Positions 37,167 to 45,916 of a stretch of DNA of 64,000 nt are shown in pieces (position 1 is the stretch's first letter; the number at the start of each line of letters is the position of its first letter). The stretch covers positions 3,100,001 through 3,164,000 of the forward strand of contig OZ251574.1 of NCBI GenBank assembly GCA_965243635.1, read 5' to 3'. A model generated the notes under the pieces. That model was not told where the DNA came from, searched no databases, and saw only the letters and a program-made list of their open reading frames with translations. The DNA comes from Rs1 sp000416275 (GTDB taxonomy: Bacteria > Pseudomonadota > Gammaproteobacteria > Pseudomonadales > Balneatricaceae). Both the position numbers and the translations under genes were made by a program.

Positions 37167-38912
37167 TCAACCAGCTTTTAAAGAAAAGTAATTATCAACA
37201 TTATTGACCACTAAAGAGTTACCTAAATTATTTTTTGCCGCCTGTTTTAGTGGCGATAAACGACTCGATATTTCAAAGTGGTCTAGTTTAGATTCACTCT
37301 CAATTTCCAACACAGCGACAGAGACGGAGGCGATAGGATGATAGCGTTCTGTGGCATAGCGATCTTGACAATAAAAGCCACCAGCATCTAAATGCTCCTG
37401 GTAATAAAACTCACGCACTAAGCTAGAAAAATGTTTAATCGTATCACTAATTCTCTGCTGCCAATTAGCTGAGTTATATATGACGATGAAATCATCTCCT
37501 CCAATATGACCGACTGTATCTTGCTGCACTGCACTAAATTTTTTCAGGCTAATAGCTAGGGAGAGAATCACCTGATCACCTTGAGCAAAACCATACACAT
37601 CATTAAAAGGTTTAAAATTATCTATATCAAAGTGCGCGACAACGAAGCGGTTATTAGTGTTAATCAACTGGTCGATGCAATCATTAATCGGAATTAAACC
37701 CGGCAATTGAGTGAGAGGGTTCGCTTGCCTGGCATGGTTTACCTGTAATTCTGTCACTTGCCTTAATAAATCAATAACATGCCCGATACCAATAAAATCC
37801 CCATCCCGGCAGATAACGAAATCTTCCTCTTGCTGATAACGTGCTCTAGAAGTAACTAGCCGACTAACTTGTTCGATACTCAAACTGGCGTCAACTTTTA
37901 AAGGAAATGTTTCCAGCATTACCTCACTCACTTTCTTATTGGAGTACAAATCACGTCCAAAAGGCTGACTTAGCCTGCCCTGTATATTGCTACGTGAGAT
38001 CAAACCTAAAACCTTTTTATTATCTAATACGGCGATTGAATTGATATTCGGCTTATCTTGGAATAACTTATTTACCTGTGCGACACTTTGCCGATTATCA
38101 ATGCAAATTTGATGTACCGCTAAGCTCTCAGCGGTATTCGAGGTGCTATCTTTACAATACTGAGCTATTTTTTTATCGATAACAGCAAGTTCAGAGGGAG
38201 GAAAAGGCTGCGGACGACAGAAATAATATCCTTGAAAATAATCAATACTAAGTTTTGACAAATATTGAAATTCAGACTCTGTTTCAACGCCTTCGGCAAT
38301 CACTTTACACTGCATAGATTTTGCAATTTCTATAAAAGATCGCACAAACTCTTGTTTAGTGACGTCTAGATCTATATTTTCGATGAAGTGGCGGTCAATT
38401 TTGACAAACTCAGGGCGCGACTTCGACCACAGCCTTAAGGATGAATAGCCGGCACCCAAATCATCCAATGCAATAGATAGACCCATTTTTTGGTAGTGTT
38501 TTAATGCGTTAATTAGTGATTCTTCATTCGTCGATGGAAACTGCTCCGTCAATTCAATAACTAGCTGACTACTAGGCATCCCTAGACCTTCAAGTAACTG
38601 TAACGTTTTACCTTTCTCATGGCTCGCCGCTTCCAATGACTCAGGGGTAATATTAATAAACAGTTTACCCGGCAATTGTTGTTTGACGAAGCCAGTGATC
38701 GCCTTTTCCCGACATAACGACTCAATTTCAGTTAATAAATTATGCTGCCGAGCGTATACAAACAATTGATTAGGTGAGTGTAAAGGACTATCTGACGGTC
38801 CTCGACTCAATGCTTCATAGGCAAAAATCTGACCGCTATTTTTATCCAAAATAGGCTGATACAAACTAGTTATCGCCCTTGCCTTTAAAATTTTATGTAA
38901 CTCATTTAACAT
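37167..38912 (-). CDS. EAL-CBS-GGDEF protein
   Basis: 581 residues, no membrane segment. The EAL domain comes first (about 10-245): YQPILDKNSG, FAYEALSRG, LFINITPESL, VIELTEQFP, ALDDLGAGYSSL, FVKIDRHFI, IAEGVET and FQGYYFCRPQP, so the catalytic set looks complete. Two CBS-type repeats follow (about 260-390), then GGDEF (about 395-570) with HIGGDDFIVI. CBS pairs often bind adenine nucleotides, so energy-state control is plausible. The start is ATG 38912 behind AGGTGATGTT, nearly the same leader as the neighbouring PAS-GGDEF gene. Confidence 0.88.
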   Translation of the reverse strand: MLNELHKILKARAITSLYQPILDKNSGQIFAYEALSRGPSDSPLHSPNQLFVYARQHNLLTEIESLCREKAITGFVKQQLPGKLFINITPESLEAASHEKGKTLQLLEGLGMPSSQLVIELTEQFPSTNEESLINALKHYQKMGLSIALDDLGAGYSSLRLWSKSRPEFVKIDRHFIENIDLDVTKQEFVRSFIEIAKSMQCKVIAEGVETESEFQYLSKLSIDYFQGYYFCRPQPFPPSELAVIDKKIAQYCKDSTSNTAESLAVHQICIDNRQSVAQVNKLFQDKPNINSIAVLDNKKVLGLISRSNIQGRLSQPFGRDLYSNKKVSEVMLETFPLKVDASLSIEQVSRLVTSRARYQQEEDFVICRDGDFIGIGHVIDLLRQVTELQVNHARQANPLTQLPGLIPINDCIDQLINTNNRFVVAHFDIDNFKPFNDVYGFAQGDQVILSLAISLKKFSAVQQDTVGHIGGDDFIVIYNSANWQQRISDTIKHFSSLVREFYYQEHLDAGGFYCQDRYATERYHPIASVSVAVLEIESESKLDHFEISSRLSPLKQAAKNNLGNSLVVNNVDNYFSLKAG

Positions 38913-39073
38913 AACATCACCTATAATTTCTGCTAACTTTTAATAGGCTAATTAAATGACAAAGATATGACAGTTTAATGACTTTGTTCTGGTTTAGAGA
39001 CAGTTTTATAGAAAAAATTCTTACTTATTTTAAGAGCCTATTGGGCTGTTAAAACAGTTTATATTAAATAATA

Positions 39074-39233
39074 CCTGAATCCGTGACTTCAAAGTGAATA
39101 CAGAGTGTAAGATATTGGTTTTACAGTGGAATTGAAAAATGCCCGCTGCACCCGTAGGTTCAGCGGGCATTTTTCTAACCGCTGTAGAATCAAGAACTTG
39201 TGCTATGTGGTGCAGTGAAGTCACTGATTCAGG
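39074..39233 (+). repeat. Family A MITE-like repeat, short form with perfect terminator hairpin
   Basis: A 160-bp copy flanked by TAATA on both sides. Inside, AAAAATGCCCGCTG (39135-39148) and CAGCGGGCATTTTT (39161-39174) form a perfect 14-bp stem around 12 bases. It has A/T tracts on both ends, so it should work as a bidirectional intrinsic terminator. Confidence 0.92.
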
Positions 39234-39306
39234 TAATATTAAGCTGAAGGCGATTGCCTGTGTCCCTTATTTTTACTGGGACCCGCAGCCAAGCTAAAAC
39301 CCCAGA

Positions 39307-39795
39307 TTAAAATTCAGAGTCAGATTCAAATTCAAATTCAGATTCAGATTCAAATTCAGTAAACACCATCATCATAGATGGATTCTTTTGTTCTTCATGG
39401 AATCGATAAGCATTGACTGAGCTGCCAATCACCTCTTCAATTAGAGATTTTATTTTCATTGATTTACCCATTTCACTACGATTAAAGAACATGTGGCTAG
39501 GTGAATTTTTAGACCCTGTTAAGGCAGGTACTGTCGAGGCTTTTTTCATATCAACATGGTAGCCATGTTGTTTGAAATAATACGTTAGCGCTGAGGCTTG
39601 TGGTTTTTTAGAGGGGAAATAGAAAACCGTAATCAGATAATCTTTATTGGCGACTTCTCCCAATTCGATATTGTTCATTATTTTCTCTTGCGGGGCTACA
39701 ACCCCTGTATTCAACCAATATATCATAGTGCTGAAGGCCAATAAACCCGCTATGATGAACCAAATCTGATTTGAAATATTTTTATTGTTATTCAT
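39307..39795 (-). CDS. Hypothetical membrane-anchored protein with Glu/Phe/Ser repeat tail
   Basis: 162 residues, family not recognised. One N-terminal membrane helix (IWFIIAGLLAFSTMIYWL, about 11-28) is followed by a soluble domain, probably periplasmic, with DYLITVFYFPSKKPQ and ALTYYFKQHGYHVDMKKA. The last 16 residues are built from EF and ES pairs, encoded by a run of TTCAAA/TTCAGA hexamers (39312-39359). The start is ATG 39795. Confidence 0.55.
   Translation of the reverse strand: MNNNKNISNQIWFIIAGLLAFSTMIYWLNTGVVAPQEKIMNNIELGEVANKDYLITVFYFPSKKPQASALTYYFKQHGYHVDMKKASTVPALTGSKNSPSHMFFNRSEMGKSMKIKSLIEEVIGSSVNAYRFHEEQKNPSMMMVFTEFESESEFEFESDSEF
39312..39359. repeat. Hexanucleotide tandem repeat in a coding tail
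   Basis: About eight imperfect units of TTCARA. Because units are 6 bp, slippage changes the number of EF/ES pairs without shifting the frame. Confidence 0.75.
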
Positions 39796-40274
39796 TTATT
39801 TACCATGATTTTTTATACCGTAAAACTATTGAATTTATAGGGATGTTCTAAGGGCACAACAGATCCTTTTATAAACATAAAATACTCGCTTAAACGAGCA
39901 TGTTTACACACAGGAACATGTTCACTCTACTTTCATGCTTTTATTAAAATAATATATTTACGATTACTGGCTAATAATATTGGTATATTTAGCGTTGCAG
40001 CGAACAATAATGAAAATTACTTTACAAAATTTTATTTTTCTATTTTAAGCAGATGATGGATACATATTCACAAATGAAGTCTTAAAAATCAACTAATTTG
40101 TTGGTATTAAACACTTTTTTATACCTAAACAAGATAAGCCAAGTATAATCCCTTATCAGCTAAATTTATGATTAAGGTCTTGTTCAATAAAATTTATCGA
40201 CAACTCTTAAGCCTTAAAATGCATATGATAGACGATGATGCCGATATTCTTATATTTACTAGGGATCACCATTG

Positions 40275-40496
40275 ATGGAAGCAAGTTTGCGACAAAAAAT
40301 AATTACTGTGTGCGATACCAAAATCAGCCAAAAAGGGAATAATGTTGGCTTATCATTTTATGCATTTTTTGCCAATAAAAATGATGACCCTGAATACCTC
40401 ATGGAAGCTGCTACATGGTGGATAAGCACACACCAGCTAGACCATTTTGAAAAAGCGGTTAAGATCAAACGACTGGCGCTGAACGATGAATGTTGA
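40275..40496 (+). CDS. Small hypothetical protein, 73 aa
   Basis: The start is ATG 40275, with AGGGA about 9 nt upstream. The protein contains NVGLSFYAFFANKNDDPEYL, then MEAATWWISTHQLDHFEKA. I do not recognise the family. It overlaps the start of the YjbR-like gene by 11 bp, which argues for a shared transcript. The preceding 39796-40274 has two small palindromes (CTCGCTTAAACGAG; CATGTT..AACATG near 39899-39920) but no gene. Confidence 0.55.
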   Translation: MEASLRQKIITVCDTKISQKGNNVGLSFYAFFANKNDDPEYLMEAATWWISTHQLDHFEKAVKIKRLALNDEC

Positions 40497-40868
40497 ACAG
40501 CTCAAAAACCATTGTGCCGGTTTCACTAACAGCGAGGTCGTAGATGCTGAGTATCCTGCGAATCTGCTATCATATAATATAGGCCAGAAAAAATTTGCCT
40601 ACTTTAAAACTAGTCCCCTGAGCGCTGGCGTTTCAGCATCCGGGTGACAGCAGAGCGTTTTTTGGAGCTAACAGATCAACAAGGTATTCAGCCCGCCAAG
40701 TACCTGCATCGATTTCACTGGGTGACAATCATCAATGTCAACCGGGTGGATGAAGGATATTTAAAAGAGCTTGTTGAATGCTCTTATCAACAGGCTCTCG
40801 CTAGTCTAAGTAAAAAAAGACAGCGTCAGTTACAATATTCTGAAGCCGTGATTTCAGGTATTCAGTAA
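40486..40868 (+). pseudogene. MmcQ/YjbR-family protein, frameshifted
   Basis: Two frames together encode one YjbR-type (DUF419, double-wing DNA-binding fold) protein. Frame 1 from ATG 40486 gives MNVEQLKNHCAGFTNSEVV, then KKFAYFKTSP, and then stops at 40645. Frame 2, offset by -1, continues from about 40620 with ERWRFSIRVTAERFLELTDQ, KYLHRFHWVTI and SYQQALASLSKK to 40868. One extra C in the CCCC run at 40615-40618 would restore a single frame of about 127 residues. It is a real mutation, slippage at the C-run, or a sequencing error; I cannot tell which. Confidence 0.8.
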
Positions 40869-41043
40869 GTCACTAAAAATATAAAGATTGATTTTGCTTA
40901 TCAAACTAAACCAACCGCTACTAGATTCAACGGTAAATAACGAGACTTGATTGCAAATCTTTGAAATTAAAACTATTATAGACAACATAAAGCGAACGAT
41001 AACAATTCGTATTACCGAATTATAATTTGCAGAGAAAGTCGTA

Positions 41044-43746
41044 TTGAACTTTAAATTAAAGCTTTCCCCTTTCGCTTTTACTTTTTTAGTCGCTATCTTG
41101 TTGCTACCTTGTATTATTGGATTTTTTTACACTGTTACAATGCTAGAACAAAGGGAGCAGCACAGATCACTGCAAAATCGTGCGCAAACCCAATTTCAAA
41201 AAGTCCAATCCTCATTTGTTGAAATAACCTCTCTCTTACAAACACTACGTAGCCTCTTTGAGTTAAATCCTCAGTTGAGCCGTGCAGAATTTGATTATGT
41301 TGTCTCCTCTCAACCTATTGCAGATTACGGGATTAGTGCATTTGAGTGGATTCCAAAAATACCTGTACAGCAACTAAAAAATTGGGTGAAAGACGTAAGG
41401 TCCAGTGGTCAATTTAATTTTACAAGCAATTATAATTATTTGTATCAAGATAAAAGAATTGCTGATATTTTCCCTATAAAGTACAGTTCTTCCAGCCAAA
41501 TGGCAGGTTTTTCCCTTGGAAAAAATTTAGCCCAAGATTATCGCTATGCCCCTTTACTATTAAAAGCCCAGCAAAGCCCCAGTATACAATTAGCAATAAA
41601 CTTGCGGCCGGACACCGACCAGTTACCCATATCTCGCATTGTTCTAGCCACATACCAAAATGACGATTTCTCTTACTCTAGTTTAATAGGTTATGTAGCA
41701 GCCTCTTTCAATCTCGAAGAAACACTTAACGTACTCTTAGGCAACAGTTTATCTAATTTAAATCTATGTCTAGTTGTTAACCAACAGCAAGACCTGCTTA
41801 TTGCAGGCGAAGCACTCAGTATTTTTCAAAATTGCCAATTGACACCCGACACTAAAAGCTGGCAAGTAAATTATAGTTTTGCTGGAAAGCACCTTCTTTT
41901 TAAATTTTTTAATAGTGAGCACAATCTTGATTCGAATTATTACAGCGCCGCTCACCTGGCAACCTTTGCTTTTTTTATAGCGGCTTTATGTAGCTTATTT
42001 TATTTATACACATCAAGAAAATATGCTTTAGAGGTTGAGTGTTTAATCAAACGAAAACAAGAGCGGTTTGAAGACTTATCGGAGAACTATAGTAAATTAT
42101 TTATGCTGTCTGTCGATGGCATCTATAAAGCCAATATAGACGGCCAGCTGTTACAGGCCAACCCAGCCTTTGCCAGTGCCTTCAACTACGAGTCTGAACA
42201 AGATATTTGTCAGCATAGACAAAGTATCAGCTCGCTATTACATGTCAGTGCGGCTAGTTATCAGCTGTTTATTGAAAAATTACAAACCGAGGGGCAAGTT
42301 AGCAATTTTGAATGGTTGGGCCTGAGTCGCGATGAACAACCTGTCTGGGTGGTAGAGAATGCTTATCTGATTAAAGGTGACTCTGACGACGTTTGCTACC
42401 AAGGTTTCATTAGCATCATTACTGAACGTAAAAATGCGGAGTTGAAGCTGCAGTATCAAGCACAGTATGACTCCTTGACTGGGCTTAGAAATAGAATTTC
42501 TTTTGTCAACTTTCTAGACAGCCAAATGCTAGGAAACAACTCTGGGCTACTCGCCGTTTTATTCGTTGATATCGATCGCTTTAAATCTATCAATGATAAT
42601 TTTGGGCATACCACTGGCGATGAAGTTCTAGTCGAATTTTCACAGCGATTAGCCAGCTGTTTTGATCAGGGTCAAGTGGCTAGATTTGGTGGTGATGAGT
42701 TTGCAATATTATTAGATAACGTTGCCAATACAGCGCATTTACAAGCTCTTTGCCAGCAGATTATTAGCCAGTTACAGCCTAGTTTTAAAGTCAATGGGCG
42801 AAATAACTTTAAAGTCACTGCAAGCATTGGCGCTAGTCTAATCAACAGTCAATGTAGCAACGCGACTCAAGCCTTACAACAAGCTGATCTTGCAATGTAC
42901 AGTGTAAAGCAAAATGGTAAAAACAATTTCGCAACTTATGACAAAAAATTAAGCGAGCAATTGCAAAAACGTTTAACTCTTGAGTTACTACTGAAAGACG
43001 CGCTTCTTAATCAAGAGTTTTATATGGTTTACCAACCAGTGATGGATTTACAGCGTTTGAATGTGGCTGGGTTTGAAGCCTTGATCCGCTGGAAAAGCCC
43101 TGAGCTCGGCTTAATACCACCAGTTGATTTTATTCCCGTTTTAGAAGACTTAAATATTATTGACGCTGTAGGTGAATGGATCATTCGGCAAACTTGTCTG
43201 CAAATATCTGAATTTATCAGTGTTTCTCAAAACCCTAGCTTATTCATAAATATTAATGTTTCACCTAAACAGTTGATTTGCGGAGATATTGCACAGCTGT
43301 TAGAACAGCAGTTGCAAATACCCTATTTAAAACCTAACAATATACATATCGAGATTACCGAGACGCAAATTTATTCAAACGAAGACGCTTTGATGCGTCA
43401 GCTTAATAAGATTAACGCTTTAGGGATTGGTATCTTCATTGATGATTTCGGTACTGGCCACAGCTCCCTTGAACGGTTAGTTAACTACCCTTTACAGGGC
43501 ATCAAATTGGATCGATCATTTGTCAGTGGTTTAACACTAAATAGTAATAATGCCATTGTACTGGAAGCCACTGTCAGAATGGCCGACCTACTGGGCTTAG
43601 AAGTGACAGTGGAGGGTATTGAGCAACAGCATCAACAAGAATTCTTTAACGTCTTAGGTTGCCGCTTCGCTCAGGGATACTTATTTCACCCCCCCCTTGA
43701 AGTGCAGCAGGTGTTACATCTCATTGAAAAACTTAACTTAACTTAA
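41044..43746 (+). CDS. CHASE-PAS-GGDEF-EAL membrane sensor
   Basis: 900 residues. Two membrane helices (about 10-32 and 300-322) bracket a periplasmic CHASE-type domain (for example GISAFEWIPKIP). A PAS domain (about 345-470) precedes GGDEF (RFGGDEF with GG at 549-550; NYDSLTG-type opening in QYDSLTGLRNR) and EAL (EAL at 678-680; ININVSPKQL, EITETQIY, DDFGTGHSS, IKLDRSF, QGYLFHPP). Both active-site sets look intact. The start is TTG 41044 after GAGAAAG. The binding-protein gene begins 15 nt downstream, so the two are almost surely co-expressed. Confidence 0.92.
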   Translation: MNFKLKLSPFAFTFLVAILLLPCIIGFFYTVTMLEQREQHRSLQNRAQTQFQKVQSSFVEITSLLQTLRSLFELNPQLSRAEFDYVVSSQPIADYGISAFEWIPKIPVQQLKNWVKDVRSSGQFNFTSNYNYLYQDKRIADIFPIKYSSSSQMAGFSLGKNLAQDYRYAPLLLKAQQSPSIQLAINLRPDTDQLPISRIVLATYQNDDFSYSSLIGYVAASFNLEETLNVLLGNSLSNLNLCLVVNQQQDLLIAGEALSIFQNCQLTPDTKSWQVNYSFAGKHLLFKFFNSEHNLDSNYYSAAHLATFAFFIAALCSLFYLYTSRKYALEVECLIKRKQERFEDLSENYSKLFMLSVDGIYKANIDGQLLQANPAFASAFNYESEQDICQHRQSISSLLHVSAASYQLFIEKLQTEGQVSNFEWLGLSRDEQPVWVVENAYLIKGDSDDVCYQGFISIITERKNAELKLQYQAQYDSLTGLRNRISFVNFLDSQMLGNNSGLLAVLFVDIDRFKSINDNFGHTTGDEVLVEFSQRLASCFDQGQVARFGGDEFAILLDNVANTAHLQALCQQIISQLQPSFKVNGRNNFKVTASIGASLINSQCSNATQALQQADLAMYSVKQNGKNNFATYDKKLSEQLQKRLTLELLLKDALLNQEFYMVYQPVMDLQRLNVAGFEALIRWKSPELGLIPPVDFIPVLEDLNIIDAVGEWIIRQTCLQISEFISVSQNPSLFININVSPKQLICGDIAQLLEQQLQIPYLKPNNIHIEITETQIYSNEDALMRQLNKINALGIGIFIDDFGTGHSSLERLVNYPLQGIKLDRSFVSGLTLNSNNAIVLEATVRMADLLGLEVTVEGIEQQHQQEFFNVLGCRFAQGYLFHPPLEVQQVLHLIEKLNLT

Positions 43747-43761
43747 CTTGCAGACACTACC

Positions 43762-44808
43762 ATGAAACTATCTGTCTATTTATCATCAAGATTATCCCTT
43801 TCTTGGTGTTCAACGCTCTTTATAAGTCTAGTGGCAATTCCAATCTCAGCTCAAGAGGTGAATATTTACTCTGCGCGTCAGTCATTCCTGATCCAGCCTA
43901 TTATGGATGATTTCACCAGGCAAACCGGTATCGTAACCAATATTGTCTATGAACGCAGCAGCCTAGTTAAGCGCTTGATTATTGAAGGATCAGCATCTGC
44001 AGCTGATTTAGTACTCACCTCTGATGTGGCGCCTTTATATCAATTGGCAAAAATGGGCTTAATTGAAAAAGTAGATAGTGAAATTTTAGCCAGCAATATT
44101 CCCGTGCAATTTCGCGACCCTCAAAATCTATGGTTTGGCTTAACCTCCAGAGCTCGTATTATCTACGCATCAAAAGAAAGAGTTGACCCTTTAGAAATCA
44201 GCCAATATGAAAATTTGATGGCTGCTAAATGGCGAGGGCGCATTTGCTGTCGTTCAGCTAAGCATAATTACATGCTATCACTGATTAGCTCAATGATTTT
44301 AGCAAGAGGGGAACAATTTACTGAACAATGGCTTAGAGGGATAAAACAAAATTTAGCCCGAAAACCACAGGGAAATGACCGGGCGCAAGTAAAGGCTATT
44401 AGTGAAGGTGTATGCGATATAGCTTTAGTAAACAGCTACTATTTCGGAAAAATGTTAACCAACCAGCGCAAACCAGAACAAATAAAATGGGCACAAAACG
44501 TACATTTGATTTTCCCAAATCAAGACAACCGTGGTAGCCACATGAACATTAGCGGTATCGCCTTAACTAAAAATGCGCCGAATAAAGCCAATGCTGTCAG
44601 CTTAATGGAGTATTTAAGTAGTGAGCGAGCACAATTTATTTACGCTCAGCAAAATCACGAATTCCCCGTCAATAATACCACTCCGTATTCTCCATTATTG
44701 AATAAATACATACCTAAGTTCAAACAAGATAAAGTAGCTCTGGTTCAGATAGCAGCACAACATCAGCAGGCGTTAGCGCTCATCGAAAAAGTCAGATTTG
44801 ATCAATAG
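43762..44808 (+). CDS. FutA/FbpA-like periplasmic iron-type binding protein (orphan)
   Basis: 348 residues with a signal peptide ending near SAQEVNIYSAR. It is an ABC Fe(3+)-binding-protein family member: VNIYSARQ, YERSSLVKRL, ADLVLTSD, LWFGLTSRARIIYASKE, WRGRICCRSAKHNYM, VNSYYFGKM (the double-Tyr ligand motif) and LIFPNQDNRGSHMNISGIAL. In relatives the first motif usually carries a His or His-Tyr ligand (as in YSARHY); here it is QSF, so metal binding may be altered. No permease or ATPase gene is adjacent. The upstream gene is a CHASE-PAS-GGDEF-EAL sensor 15 nt away. A sensory role is inferred from this. Confidence 0.85.
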   Translation: MKLSVYLSSRLSLSWCSTLFISLVAIPISAQEVNIYSARQSFLIQPIMDDFTRQTGIVTNIVYERSSLVKRLIIEGSASAADLVLTSDVAPLYQLAKMGLIEKVDSEILASNIPVQFRDPQNLWFGLTSRARIIYASKERVDPLEISQYENLMAAKWRGRICCRSAKHNYMLSLISSMILARGEQFTEQWLRGIKQNLARKPQGNDRAQVKAISEGVCDIALVNSYYFGKMLTNQRKPEQIKWAQNVHLIFPNQDNRGSHMNISGIALTKNAPNKANAVSLMEYLSSERAQFIYAQQNHEFPVNNTTPYSPLLNKYIPKFKQDKVALVQIAAQHQQALALIEKVRFDQ

Positions 44809-44868
44809 TCAGCATCGCTGAAGCGGGAGAAAATCACTCCCGATTCAACCATCTGCTGCTGAATAGAG

Positions 44869-45915
44869 CTAGTCAGCGACTACTAAAGCTCGCTGCTCCT
44901 CTATCCCCATTGATAAAATCAACGGCTCCGCCGACTGTTGACGGCGAATAAAATCTTGTTTACAGCTCAATCCCTGCCAGTTGATAGCGATTAAACTTTG
45001 TGCGACCGCACCACCTAATGTAGTACCGGGGCCTAAGATGATGATTTGCTCGGGGGCAAATTCTTTAACCGCCACTTGTATCGCCTTGCTGAAATTGTAG
45101 CTTTCCACTACTTGTTCACCTAAAGTGTAATCCCAAAGCGCACCCACATCTGTGGATAGGGGCTGCCATATGTGCCCTCTTCCGTCAATCATCGGCACAG
45201 GGGCCTGTTGGAACATGCTACTGGCTAATACGTCTCTGCCCATCTCAGAGATTGACTGTAACAGTGGGCTGTGAAAAGCACTGTGATTGTACAGGCGCAT
45301 TGGAAAGCGCTCTTGTTCGATCGGCAGTAGTGAAGTTAAAACCTTCAGCGCCGCGTCATTGCCGGCAAAGACCACAAAACCGCCTAAGTTTATCGAGATG
45401 TATAGCTCACAAGCCGCTTGTTGATTCACTTGAGCGAGCACTTGCTGGATCATTTCTTTGCGCCCGGCAATCTCGCGCCACTCTTGGTCGACCAGCGGGT
45501 AGATAATTTGTCCACCTTGCAAGTGCTGATGCATAAACGTACCCATAGTATTGATCACATGTAGGGCGTTCTGCTCAGTTAAAGCGCTGGCGCAACCTAA
45601 AGCAACATACCAACCAAGGGAGTTGCCAGTGATCGCCTGCACCTCAAATTTGCTTTGATCAATCGATAAAAAGTCTGCATAGGCACAGGCATAGACTAGC
45701 GCTGAGGCATTATCACCGCGGGTGTGTGTACTCATGCTGTATGTATCAGCGGCATCTAACTCACTGATAGTAGGTTGAGAACAACTTTCTCGATAGGCAT
45801 CTATCTGTGCTAGTAATGTCCCTTTATCGCTGTGCCAGCGCTGTAAATAACCCAACTCACTTTTGTTGTAGGTACCCCTGCCTGGACAGACCAGCAATGC
45901 TTTTTTCTGTTGCAT
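44869..45915 (-). CDS. FabD-like malonyl/acyl transferase
   Basis: About 348 residues from ATG 45915 (GGGAG 7 nt upstream), one base after the stop of the E1 gene. The acyltransferase nucleophile is in ITGNSLGWYVALG (GxSxG), the second catalytic His in YNHSAFHSPLL, and the family opening is LLVCPGRGTYNK. It is longer than housekeeping FabD (about 310). Its coupling with a 2-oxoacid dehydrogenase E1 suggests handling of acyl groups on an acyl carrier. The product is unknown. Confidence 0.82.
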   Translation of the reverse strand: MQQKKALLVCPGRGTYNKSELGYLQRWHSDKGTLLAQIDAYRESCSQPTISELDAADTYSMSTHTRGDNASALVYACAYADFLSIDQSKFEVQAITGNSLGWYVALGCASALTEQNALHVINTMGTFMHQHLQGGQIIYPLVDQEWREIAGRKEMIQQVLAQVNQQAACELYISINLGGFVVFAGNDAALKVLTSLLPIEQERFPMRLYNHSAFHSPLLQSISEMGRDVLASSMFQQAPVPMIDGRGHIWQPLSTDVGALWDYTLGEQVVESYNFSKAIQVAVKEFAPEQIIILGPGTTLGGAVAQSLIAINWQGLSCKQDFIRRQQSAEPLILSMGIEEQRALVVAD

Positions 45916-45916
45916 G

